From Liolophura sinensis (taxonomy: Eukaryota; Mollusca; Polyplacophora; Chitonida; Chitonidae): a stretch of DNA of 64,000 nt. The stretch covers positions 32,099,608 to 32,163,607 of the forward strand of contig NC_088300.1 of the NCBI RefSeq assembly GCF_032854445.1, written 5' to 3'. The notes below the pieces were generated by a model. It did no database searches. It saw only the letters and a list, made by a program, of their open reading frames with translations, and had not been told where the DNA came from. Below, piece by piece: positions 35,601 to 46,729 of the stretch (within the stretch, counting starts at the first letter, position 1; each line of letters opens with the position of its first letter). The position numbers and the translations under genes were made by a program.

Positions 35601-38300
35601 CTCATTATTCCCTATTTACCCGATCCGTGTACAAGCTATTCAGTCAGCCAAACTAGGAGGCGTGTAATATTGGGCATACGTAAAGTTTACCTGAAAACCT
35701 GTTAATGCCACAGGGGCATCTGGTAACATTGTGAATCCCGCACAAGAGAAAACAATTAGAGACCCCTACAGCAAGTAAAGACTGATGGTCCTTTATTGTC
35801 AATGTGAAACTTAGCGATCATTAAGAGACAATAAAAGGGAGGGGCTGAAATTCTTTTGAATCTTGTCTTGGTGAATATGTTCACAGAACTTTATCAAACC
35901 TCCTATTTCTAAGAAAAGACAAAATCTGTTTTTAACCTAATTCTTAGTAAAGGAAGGCCAGTTTCCTGGAGTATTTCAAATGTCCATAATAGTTACAATG
36001 AAACTTCATACATTTAGTGTTTCCTTACACAAAGTAACTTATACAGGCTCCTTCAATGATATTTGATTGGTTTTTGTTTCCTTATTACAACAGAAAATAG
36101 GTCAATCACGAATAACAGATATAAAGTTTTTACACTGCAAATAAAGGCGAATAACCTTCCATTAGGAAGTCTAGGCCAGAGATCACATCTAATCTTACCT
36201 ATTTCATTAACAATCCTAGTATGGCTGTGTTTGTTAGACAGATGCTATTTTCATGCAGGTACCTGGCATACATTTACATTAGTTTGAGACAGCTCAGGCA
36301 TTAGGTTTGGCAAAATTTTGTTCAGCCAAGGGTGGTCTCAAACTATTGTTGGAACGCTGTCCATTTAAAAACTTGACACACCTGCCGTAGCAGTTTGTCA
36401 CAGTGTTTGCAACAAAAATTACCGGTTTAATATGGCTTAACTTAATTGTACTGATTTATTGCAAGCACAGCGTCTATAAGCTATTTTAAAGTCTCCAAAC
36501 CAGCCACAACGCTCAAAGCCACCCACTTTAGTGCCAGCTTCGACATTCCATATTCGACAAAGGTAGATAACTCACATCACGCTTTCTATTGGAGCTTGCT
36601 CTGACATTTGTTTGGGGGCCATCTTTGGATGAACAAAATTTTGCTACACTAATGTCAGAGCAATCTCAGACTACAATAATGCATGAACCACAATGGTATA
36701 GATCTAAAGCTACCTTACAATATTATTTACATATGTCATCTTATGTTGACTATTATTAAGGGTCACTAGTACTGTAAAACATGTAGACCTATGTATACAC
36801 TGACAAAGTACAGTAATACATAAATTTTTATGTGCTGAATTGCTTGCAGTCATGTACATTATTGACCATAAATGTATTATCTAAAAACATACTTTTTGTG
36901 CCTGTAACCAATAAAAGTGTTATCCAGTATCAGAATGCCACAAAACTCATACCGCAGAACATTAATACTTACATGCTTAATTTTCATACTATATATATAT
37001 ATATATATTTTTTTTTTTGTGTGTGTTACTTGCACACCCTATGTAGTTTATGCGTCTATATATAACACCATGACTTAGCTACTGTGCCTTGTACCTTAAG
37101 AATTACACAGACCATAAATTAACGTATCATTCAACTTATTATCACACCACAACCCAAAACAGGTTTAATTATTTTCGTTCTGAATTATATCCATCAGACC
37201 ATGTCTGTATTTACTTTTCTCTGTGTATTATACAAATTTTCTAAACCTAAATGAAGTCTTTCTGTCAGTGTAGACCTATGTTACGTCATTTAACAAAGGA
37301 TTCACTTTCACTATCATAGTGTACTGAAAATACTGTATTAGAAAGGGAAGTAACTCTTTAAAGTCGTACTACTCAAGAATATGACGTGCACTTGGATACG
37401 AGACGCTGACAATCGCTCACCCGTCAATTTTAACACACTGTTTACTTACGAAATAGAAAATATTTTCTCTGCATCATCTACGGTTTTATTTTATTTGACA
37501 TATACTCTTGACGTTTCATGTTATTCAGCATGGTTGTAATTCTGTTGCAATTTGTGGTAAAGTTCCAAATGTTCAGATAAAAAGTTAATAAAATTAATAT
37601 TTGCGCCTGTTAAAATTTATGGAACATATAGATGACAACTTTCTCTTACAATTCATAATGTCGAGCATTTCACCTGAAACTTGTGCAGCTTTTTAAGTTT
37701 ATTTTCTCTTCACAAAAAAAACGCCAGATTTTTACTGCTAAAAATGATATTAAAAGAGGACTTTTAACCACTGTGTTAAAATCAGAATAATTCATTGGAC
37801 ACACTTATGGTTTCCTTTTTGGTTTATACAATAGTACCAAAATGAAGCAAATACTTTCTTTAGGCAAATGTTTCATGATTAATCAAAAGATGTTGATAAT
37901 GTTGTTATGAAACATTTTGCTAAGTATAATTGTATTGCTGCCAAATCTTACTACAGGCTGTTCATACAAAAACAGTATAGATGAGGCATACAATAAGTGA
38001 ATACAATTTACTCAATACAAATTTACTAATTGTTGCCATAAAAAATATAACAAAAAGTAACAAAAAGTGCTAAATGTGTCAAGCAGGTTCTCCCTTAGAC
38101 TAGATTATAAAAAAAAAATACTAAACCCAGGAATATAAGCAAAATAGAACATCTTCATTGGCAGTGCTTTACAATAAGATCGGCTGTGGTGATAAGATAA
38201 TTATCTTTCTTCCTCATTTGAGAATTTCTAATGTATTTATCCTTTAACACACCTTCAAGGCTGCTAAAAAGAAAACGATATGGAATAAAAACACAAAACG
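32700..38300. other. Long AT-rich non-coding stretch
   Basis: No repeat family member and no convincing exon were found. Small open segments occur, for example on the minus strand near 35630-35760 (MLPDAPVALTGFQVNFTYAQ), but none has matching splice sites or a recognised product. If the promoter at 38.6 kb serves the minus-strand gene at 8.7-15 kb, this would be its first intron. Confidence 0.45.
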
Positions 38301-38311
38301 TCATGACTTAC

Positions 38312-38550
38312 CTTTTTATCTTTCTCTGTCTTTGTTTCTAGGATAAAGGGAATCCCATAGAGAAATACACCTGCGTATATACGCCTATGCGTGTCAGCAG
38401 TGATACTTCACCTTGTTATAAGTAAATCCACAGCAGTAAAATTATCACACTTCATAATCCGTCAGGTTCGCCCTGTCAAGTTCCAGTGTGAGATCCGTTT
38501 CTTCTTTTATCTTTAGTACAGGTTCCTCGGTAGAAAAAAAAATTAACTGC
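38312..38550 (-). promoter_or_regulatory. Candidate untranslated first exon
   Basis: It begins about 30 nt downstream of a TATAAAA box on the minus strand and ends at a consensus donor (AAAAAG/GTAAGTC) at 38312/38311. It contains no ATG with a sustained frame, so it would be a leader. One frame without an ATG is open for about 53 codons and ends ...LKIKEETDLTLELDRANL plus five residues and TGA. Its composition looks more protein-like than expected, so it could instead be a terminal coding exon. The start coordinate is approximate. Confidence 0.3.
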
Positions 38551-38576
38551 ACTGCATTTAAAAAGGGATCACATGC

Positions 38577-38600
38577 TTTTATAACTTCTCCGCCCGTTGC
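38577..38600 (-). promoter_or_regulatory. TATA box with adjacent GC box
   Basis: Minus-strand GGGCGG (38595-38590) is followed seven bases later by TATAAAA (38583-38577), then an initiator-like GCAGTTA about 28 nt on. This is the classical order for a focused RNA polymerase II promoter, and the DNA to its right (38.6-39.5 kb) is GC- and CpG-richer than average. Confidence 0.4.
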
Positions 38601-39828
38601 GGTGGCCTTCAAGCTTCAGGGCTGCATTGGCCGGCGAAGCGCACGGCGCTATTACATATAGAGTGTGTGAAGCTTTTGTCATAGAAAGTAGCCCAATGCA
38701 GCGGTTCCACATCGAACTTGACGAACTATACCCGTATATACAACTAGCACGTATACACAGTTTTAATATTGCAACCCACTGCTCTGTTTTAATGATACAT
38801 TTGACGCCTGAAAAGCCTGGAAGTTGGCGTGTGAGGTCGTGGGTTTGAGGCCACTGCCCGTGACCTGAAACGACCTAGTTCAGCGGCCGGCGTCCGGCCA
38901 GTCAGTTAACCGCTGGTCAGCTCTAGCTCTCATATAGGTCCGCGCTATGGTGTAGTCACACCGTACTGGGGCGCAGAGAGTAAACGTGGAGTAGTAACGA
39001 TGATGACCAACAGTAGCCCACAAGATCACAACCAATGCATGAAACTATGTCAAAGAGTTCACGGCAGCACATTAAAACATAGTCCTAATTTGACAGCCCA
39101 CGAAATACGGAGAGTCCAGTTGCTGTCCCGGCTTTCCATTGTCAAAACTCCGCAGTAAAACTGATTACTGGTAAAATTCTCAACGCATTAGAATCTGTCA
39201 GAATTCCTCGTCATACCCTTATCTCGGTGGCATAAAGCGTATACACACACACATATAGTCTGGGAAGAGGCGAGAGAGCGCTGGCTATAGCCGGGTCACA
39301 ACGATTTGGTCACAGTGACACATATAGTTGAACATCATAGAATTTACTCCGGGCCGTAGCGGGAAGCTTGAATATCCTTCTGACAGCAGTCCTCTACATC
39401 CACAGAGAAATTCCACAGCCAAAAGCCAGCTTCTTCTTGGAGTTTCCAGCACGGAGGGCGCACTTTTTGAGAGATACTTGTCGATGGTGGCATACAGTGG
39501 GTCAAGCTAGCGGAGGGTATTGTCAAATCATCTTTGGGAAATATTTTCTGTTGTACCACGTGTTCACGAAGACATATACAAGCGGAGTGATATCCGGGTC
39601 AGCAGCTGATCAAAATATTACTCAAGGTTGCGTGTACTAGGGGTATTTCAGGGTAGAGGGGTGAATCAGCGGTCAACCTAAACGACAGCTTTTTCATACA
39701 TTCTTTTGACTTCAATACTTTGAGACACACACAATTACGCTACTATGTAAATTTCGCCCATTAGCACTGTTTAGCAGTAGCACAGTAGGCACCTCATTTA
39801 GGGATTATTTTCAGTCGCGCTGAGGCCG

Positions 39829-39859
39829 ATGGTAGTGCTAAAAGCGCTGACCGGGAGAG
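39829..39859 (+). CDS. Candidate short first coding exon, plus strand
   Basis: An ATG in good context (GAGGCCGATGG) opens ten codons (MVVLKALTGR) and reaches a consensus donor (GAGAG/GTAAGATG) at 39859 in phase 1. With the minus-strand TATA promoter 1.3 kb to the left it could form a divergent pair. The exon is so short that chance cannot be excluded, and no second exon was identified. Confidence 0.2.
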
Positions 39860-40249
39860 GTAAGATGATTGGTCTATTTATGGAGTCTGTATTATTTAGG
39901 ACACGGAGAAAAAGTTCTCGCCAGACTGTGGGTAATCTAAGGTCACAGAGCGAGCAAATGGACAAGGGAAACTGCTGAAATTTGCCTCCGTTTTGTCAAT
40001 TGCAGGGCGTCTAGTATGAGACAGGCTGGTCTAGGAAGGAAAATAGTTGATTGGTGATATACGTGCACAGTGTCGTAAAAAATACAAAAAAAGAGAAAAT
40101 GGGGAGGAAGCTAGGCCTATGAATATACCGTGTGAACTTGATGGGGGAGGAAAACGAAACATTGCACAATAAACAAAACAGGGATAATTTTCTGGCCGCG
40201 TTCAAGACTGCTGCGTAGGCTATGTTATGACTCTGCTGAGGCGTGCTCT

Positions 40250-40253
<4 letters not shown>

Positions 40254-40303
<50 letters not shown>
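40254..40303. repeat. AT microsatellite
   Basis: About 25 AT units. Confidence 0.95.
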
Positions 40304-40307
<4 letters not shown>

Positions 40308-41563
40308 CTCCTCAGAGTGGTAATGTTTTGGTGAGTTGTTTTCCTGTCATAGTTCACAGGCCTTCTATATGTTTATATATTTCGTCATCCACGGATCAGA
40401 AGATGGAATAACCCAGGCAGTGGTTGAGACAGAAGGCGCCTTTGTAGAAGTGATCTCACGGCGGTAGGCCTACATCCGTTGCTTCTCCGAAGAACGGACA
40501 GAATGTCAATATAGTAAGGAAAGAAATCTCTCTGTGGCTGTCAAATAAGTATTAAATTGATAAAATCAATGTCTGTAAAAAAAGACAATGTCAATAAAAT
40601 ATGCTTTCTTGAAACAGGTTGTTCTCTGGTTTGGTTTTGTTTCTGTGTTGACAATAAGTCCATGGAAAAGCTTTACAGGGCCTATATATATACAAATATT
40701 TTTGTATTATATGCAGCAAAAATACGTCTTATCTTTCAGTAAAGTGAAATCGATGTAAACATTACACAGATCACATGCAATGCATATGTTTCTTTAACAT
40801 ATCAAGTGCATGGGAATGTGAAAATTAGCAACATAATTAATAACTCCCGGATATAATTTATTATTACATTTTATTGCTTATACAAACTTAGCTTTCTGTA
40901 TGCTGGCATTAATTGTAATGCTTACTTAAGCGCATGTTGTATGGACAAAATACGACCGTGTTATATACCGGTACAGGCAGTTGTGTGCCCGCTTCAGGCT
41001 GCCGGTACGGACCTATATGGATAGTCAGCATATATAGATTTGTAGTTGCAGTGACATGCTTGCTATACAACTGCAACTGTAAAGAAATTATTTATTTATT
41101 TATTGGTACCGGTATATTATATGCAGCTCCCATTCAATGTCTCAGCTGAGGGAGATGAAGTTTGTTTATCGGGATGCATACAGCATACCGGACAAGGCCC
41201 GATTCCATGCAAATTCATTTCTGACTTGAGTCAAAACTTAAAACCTCTTCAAAGTAATGCATATAGACTATGTTAATGGAAGTAAAAAAATTGAGACATT
41301 TATGAGATAATCACTTGGGAATCCACTGTACATCTTGCCAGATGCGTGTCAAAAATGACCAGTGTCCATGAAGTCATATTTACTGTGACGCATACAATTT
41401 TAAAAAATAAAGTCCACCACCTACAATCGAGAAGAAGCGCAGCATCCCCAACAACAACAACAAAGGCCTCCTCACTGACAGAGCTGCTTGTCCAAGATGA
41501 AAACATACCGGCATGACGCATATAATGTATTCATCTGTTGGCTCAGTTAACATTCATTTTCCT

Positions 41564-41798
41564 TTCATTTGATTGGTGTTTTACGTCGTACTCAGGAATA
41601 TTTCACTTATACAACGGCGGCCAGCATTATGTTGGGAGGAAACCGGGCACAGCCCGGCGGAAACCCACGACCACCCGCAGGTTGTGGCAGGCCTTCCCAC
41701 GTACGGCCGGAGAGGAAGCCAGCATGAGCTCACAGCGACCGCATTGGTGGGTCATTACGCTGCGCTAGCGCGCTAACTCACTGAGCCACCGAGTCCCG
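41564..41798 (-). mobile_element. tRNA-SINE, best-preserved body, box B deleted
   Basis: Reversed, it reads GGTGGCTCAGTGAGTTAGCG (box A), GCGCTAGCGCAGC, ACCAATGCGGTCGCTGTG, GAGCTCATGCTGGCTTCC, TACGTGGGAAGGCCTGCC, GGTTTCCTCCCAACATAATG, TATAAGTGAAATATTCCTGA and the tail. The 11 bp that carry box B in sister copies (GGACTTGAACT at 23297-23307, plus strand) are missing between GAGCT and CACAG. The rest is intact, so this copy has lost its internal promoter. Confidence 0.95.
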
Positions 41799-42009
41799 TA
41801 GTTAACATATACGAGCTTTAGATTTGTTTAAAGAGCCATTTCAGCCAAGACTTCTTTTGACGAATCGAAGAAGAAGGGTACCCTGTCCAGTAAAACATGC
41901 GTTAATTCATGTACCATGCATGAATTTTCTCAGATCTTCAAATAATCCTACTAATAACGAGTGCTTACAGAAACGAAATTTTCGGCCATTTCTGTACAAA
42001 TTCCTCGAG

Positions 42010-42056
42010 TGACGTCATTTTCCTGGAGCGACGTCATTTTCCCTGGAATGACGTAA
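42010..42056 (+). promoter_or_regulatory. Three tandem CRE-type sites
   Basis: TGACGTCA at 42010-42017, CGACGTCA at 42029-42036 and TGACGTAA at 42049-42056, spaced 19-20 bp, within a short imperfect repeat (GACGTCATTTTCCTGGAG). TTTTCCTGG between the sites and CTTCCGCG just after resemble ETS sites. Regular spacing of CREB/ATF-type sites suggests a cis-regulatory module; no adjacent gene start was found. Confidence 0.45.
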
Positions 42057-42454
42057 TCTTCCGCGCTTTCAATCACACTAAAGCTCATTTACGGATGGCG
42101 TGGTCTTCTGAGCAGGAGACTTCGGCTGGAATTTTGTGAGGTCATAGTAGCGTCAAATGGGGGTAATATGAAGTCACACCAGGGATGAGTATGGAAATGA
42201 CCGAACATTTTATTTTTTGAAATGAATTGTACTATATGGCCTTTGAATTGCCCCAGAAGCTTAACATATCTTGATGTGATGACTGTTTGTACATACTATG
42301 TACCCATGTCGCATACTAGCAATTTTACCGTGAAATGTATCCACCAGAATTTGAGATTAAAGTTACGGGTAAATAGCTCCGTTTCATCTACATGTGACCA
42401 TGCATGTCATAGACCTATAGGAAATGAAAAAGTACTGTGTATGTGAAATAGAGT

Positions 42455-42690
42455 CCTTCTTGGCGCTCAGCACAGAGAGATTAGAGCGACGAAACCGGAC
42501 TGGTTGGCCCTCTGTCAGTATAATGCGACTGGATGGGGTGTCATGTCTAGTGTCTTTAGCATGATACTTCAGTGGTGGCAGTACTTTTGTGGCATGGACT
42601 CACCCTGCCACAAGAAGGCAGCTGTGTACACACACCTAATGACTCCTTGTTCTTGTGTGACTAATAAATTGTTGAGAGTGAAGTGAAATC
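42455..42690 (+). mobile_element. Second dispersed SINE-like family, plus-strand copy
   Basis: Order of landmarks: CTTGGCGCTCAGCACAGAGA, GGACTGGTTGGCCC, TGTCAGTATAATGCGACTGG, GGGGTGTCATGTCTAGTGTC, GCATGATACTTCAGTG, CTAATGACTCCTTG, AATAAATTGTTGAG. The same order, reversed, occurs at 48936-49160 and 54590-54775. The conserved central part may correspond to the Meta-type SINE domain described from animals, from memory and unverified. No tRNA head is visible here. Confidence 0.8.
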
Positions 42691-43079
42691 CCAAGAATTC
42701 ATACATGCATACAGGCCAGTACATATAATGTATCACGAAACAACATGGAACCATAAACCTTCTTTTGAGGTTTGTAAAATGACATATTGCTGTACGAGTT
42801 TGTGTTCTACATGAATCTATATACCAGCCATGCCTTGATGAACATGCATGTAATCTGTAGATTTCCCTGCTCTCATTGTTAGTGAGTTCGTTTAACGGTG
42901 ATGACGATACGCGGTCAACTCATCTGTCCATTTGTAGTCTCACATTCGCTTAAGACAAGTTGTCTTCCACCAAAATGATGTGCATATATCACACGTAGGA
43001 AAGTTCATCAGTAACTTGCCAAAGGTCGATTGTTTATCCCCTACATTCTGTTTTAATTTTTTTTTTTTTTTGTTGAACA

Positions 43080-43160
43080 TCACCATCCATATAAGTGGAC
43101 AATTCTTAAGTGTGGCGTTAAGAAGGTATCAATAATTTAAAACAATTAAATGAATAAATT
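43080..43160 (+). mobile_element. SINE-like 3' fragment
   Basis: CCATCCATATAAGTGGACAA with TTCTTAAGTGTGGCGTTAAG resembles the 3' body of the tRNA-SINE and closely matches the start of 58958-59046. Confidence 0.4.
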
Positions 43161-45570
43161 AACCAGGCAAATTCACCTAATGGAAGGCGGATTTGACCCA
43201 ATCAGTTTCAAATATATCATCCGATGTTTTCTAGTTTTTCGTTCTTTAAAGCCTTCATTTAGATTAAATGTTCTTTTGCTCAAGATCATATGCCATATAT
43301 AGGGCCAGTGTTACCTTCTCACCAATACATGTCAGTGCCACTATTTATCCAGAATTGCATCCTTATGAATTATTAAACAGCATCAAAGGCCCAGTCATCC
43401 AAAATCAGTGTTGATCACATGTTGATCATGGTTGATCAATATAATATTGGCGTCCACATGTACATGTAGTCCCAGTTCCCGCATGGTTGGTTGGGCATGG
43501 CCTTGTATAATAAGGTATCACAGCTATCCAGAGATGTAAGAAGCATTTCATCCTTCCTGTCCCTCTGTACATGTTTGTCCATTTGCTATTTGTAGCTGAA
43601 AAAGCTCAACACATCTTTAACTATCGTATAAAACTACAAATCAAACTAAAACTGCCTGCACTTCCACGGCTTTCAAGCAATCTGCACGTGTGGTTTTCAG
43701 CTTCTGCTTTAATACAGAGCAGTTTGTGATGACACTATTTGGAACAACCGTTCAGCAACACTGTCATGCTCGTATATTTACATTGGGAAATCACGGAAAG
43801 TTAACTGAGTAGTTCAAGCGCACGTAATTGTCCAATTACCCTGTAAGTCGAGAATGGATTAACGAGCTTAAATTTCTATTTCTGAAATAAGGTGATGTCA
43901 TTTAAACACTTCTTGTGGGGCAGTTATATATTAATCTTATCTCAAATATGTTGAAATGGAGAACAATTTGGTACAAATTACAAATATAGCTCTCGTAATT
44001 TTAGATTTTCTGGCCATAGAAATTAAGTTAAATTAATATCTCAAAATTTTACAAACATCGATAAAATAAAAACAAAATCAGTATCACCGACCCGAAATTC
44101 ACCGGAGTACATGTACATCAAGGTACAATCAAAATTCAAAACTTTATGACGTCATATATTCGACCAATGACCAGCCACCTTCGATTTTAGGCGATTTCAC
44201 TGTCTTCTTCAAAATGTATGTAAGTATAGTATTGGTCTACATGCATGTCAAATTTCAGAATGATTCGTCCATTAGATATTTCTTGAGAAGATGTTTAAAC
44301 ATTTTCAACAAAATTCAAAACCCTTAAAAATAACATTTTGCTGCTAAAGTTCAATGGCGATAGCAGTTTTCTAGAAAAACTGTCGGAAAAGAATAGCTTT
44401 TATCTCGGAATAAATAAAGAAAATGGTAACCGGAAACGTCGAGCCAGCACCCGACACCACGAATGTACCAGTATATACGTCCATGTTGACACACATTCGG
44501 CGTAAATTATAGAGGATATGTAAAATCAAAATGCATGAATCATTTCTTTCCTTGTTCACAAATGCATATGTGTTATCTGCCGTGGATACAAATGTTTTAC
44601 AGTATTTCTGATTTGTTACAACATTGAAGATTCAGCATGGAGGTAAAAGGCTATTCTAAAACCTGTTAGGTCATAAATGTCCCGAAAAGCCGAGCCTTGG
44701 TCTATTTTTTGCCAGACGAGCGGAGTTAAAACACTCAATGTTGTACGTGAAATAGTGTCATTTATGATCTCTGTGCCTATTGTTTCAGAATTAGACCAAG
44801 GTATATATAGCTGTAGTAGTGCTATATTGCTTACAATATTGTATAGAACAAGAGAAATTAGCATTAAATCTGACAGAATATAGTACGCCCATTTTGTGGA
44901 CATACACACTGGCAAACTAAGACCAACCCATAACAACTGGCAACAGTTTGGTTATACCAATATTACTCTGAACTGAGTGGTACTGCAAGGGCTACCGCAC
45001 AGTACCAATTAGTTTTATGTAGCACACTGGTAACTAAAGATGTAGTCTTTACCTTAACTAATTCAAGCTATTCGTCTCAAACGTAATGGCAGATTTGTTG
45101 GTGAAAATGACATTTTAGCCTTCCCTGGGTTGGGAGAGGAGTAAACTACAATGGTGAGAAGGACTGCCTCAGCAATTTTCTTTGCAACCAGAAAACGACA
45201 GAAGACATAAACGTTTTGTAACATTCTAGGGCATTCTATCGTGGTTGTGTTTAATAATTGCTACTAACGGTTAGCTCCATGTCCAAATATCCAAATGGTA
45301 AATTCCAAATGGCTCACAGTAGAGGTCTTTCCATGACCCCAAATCCCTAACACCAAAGGAAACTGCAAGGGACTTTCACACTCTCATGTATCTGTCAGCG
45401 GGTGCCATGGATGTTTAACTAACATCTTGCTCCTTAATTTGAAGGCTTAATTGCATGGTGGCTTTAATTGCGGAACCCTGGGTGTTGGCAGTCATTGATT
45501 TGTTGTATGGTTCAAGCTGTCTGGATAGATGAGAAGATTTTTCTTCTTATCCGAAAAACAAAGTAAAGTG
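43160..45570. other. Non-coding stretch
   Basis: No repeat family member, promoter cluster or exon pair was recognised. A 106-codon minus-strand frame at 44616-44936 has no distinguishing feature. Confidence 0.4.
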
Positions 45571-45579
45571 ATTCACTCA

Positions 45580-46329
45580 ACATGATTGTTTGTGGACATT
45601 TTGATATTGCATGGTGTTAAATCTATCACGTGCAGCACTTTTTGATTTAGAAGGCGAACATTCCTGATAAAAGGGCACTACTCCTAAAGGAATGAATGAA
45701 AGGTTATGGCTTAACGCTGCTATTTCTGGAGGAAGACTCCCCTTTGTGTACAGTCTAGAGCATTCTAATGCATGACTACAGCATCGAGGTAGGTCTTGTT
45801 TGGAGCAAAGATTCAAGTTTTATGGTATGCTGCTATCTGTACCAAGCTAAGCAAACTGGATAGGAGGCTCATTTGTTTTCGTCCATTAGAGAACAACCGC
45901 ATCTTCATGATAATCCACGAGACATCTTTGTCTGCTTTACTGTTGGGATAGTGTGCGCGCACAATTTCTTCCCTGAAGAGTGAATATTAAGATCTATCAA
46001 AGAACGCTTTAGATGGAACGCTCTGAAAAGAAGTTGGTGTATCTCAAGAAAAAATCTTGTACAGGTTAATCACATTGGATAGTCTTTGCCATGTTGAAAA
46101 TGCCACTGAACTAGCAGTCATGTTACATTTTTGAAATCTGCCCGTGTTCAACTCCTGTTGCCTGATGTCCACCGCTCATTGTAGAATAGTCCACGAACCT
46201 AATCTCGGATTTCTCGGATTCAGAGTGATCATCAAGACAATGAATGATGCCTGACTGCTCCATTTGCGTAGTAGTGCCTTCATCAACGAATGGTACATCG
46301 ATTAAGAAACAGTTTGCTTTAGGGTCCAT
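45580..46329 (-). pseudogene. Possible broken coding region, unidentified
   Basis: On the minus strand an ATG at 46329 opens 68 codons rich in acidic residues (MDPKANCFLIDVPFVDEG at the start, GGHQATGVEHGQISKM at the end) with balanced, protein-like composition. Further open segments follow in shifting frames, for example one containing SLFREEIVRAHYPNSKAD near 45970 and a 79-codon frame at 45577-45816. The pattern suggests a gene or transposon protein broken by stops and frameshifts. No domain was recognised. Confidence 0.2.
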
Positions 46330-46729
46330 TTAGTTAATGCATTTATGGTTCTATACAAGTATGTGTGTGCAATTTAATGTAGTAGTTTAGTAGTTTGTAG
46401 TAATCAAGTTCCAAAAAACTAATGTGAAGTCAATGTTCACAATATGATCAGAAAAGGCGTCTCAAGTATCCAGTGTTTTAAAGGCAATTTACTAGGTTGT
46501 AAAAATTTGAAAAAAAAAATGTATTGTCTGACATATATTTCATAATGATTTTTTTTGTTTTCTTTTTTTTGTGTTCTTTTTTTAACTTCTTTAACTTCAA
46601 AGTAGACATTTACACTCTACAAAGAGTATTACCAAATAATTTAGTTTTTAATCTTAGTGTTTGGTGGAACTTTCCACCAGTATTCCACCAGAAATTACCA
46701 GTATTCTTGATGGAAAGTCAAAAAATGTG

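Noticed and set aside
35630-35760. 43-codon minus-strand frame with a protein-like look (MLPDAPVALTGFQ)
   Set aside because: Frames of this length are common by chance, and the GTAAAC donor and lack of a matching acceptor give no support.
41568-41776. Two 67-76-codon plus-strand frames
   Set aside because: They are reversed SINE sequence.
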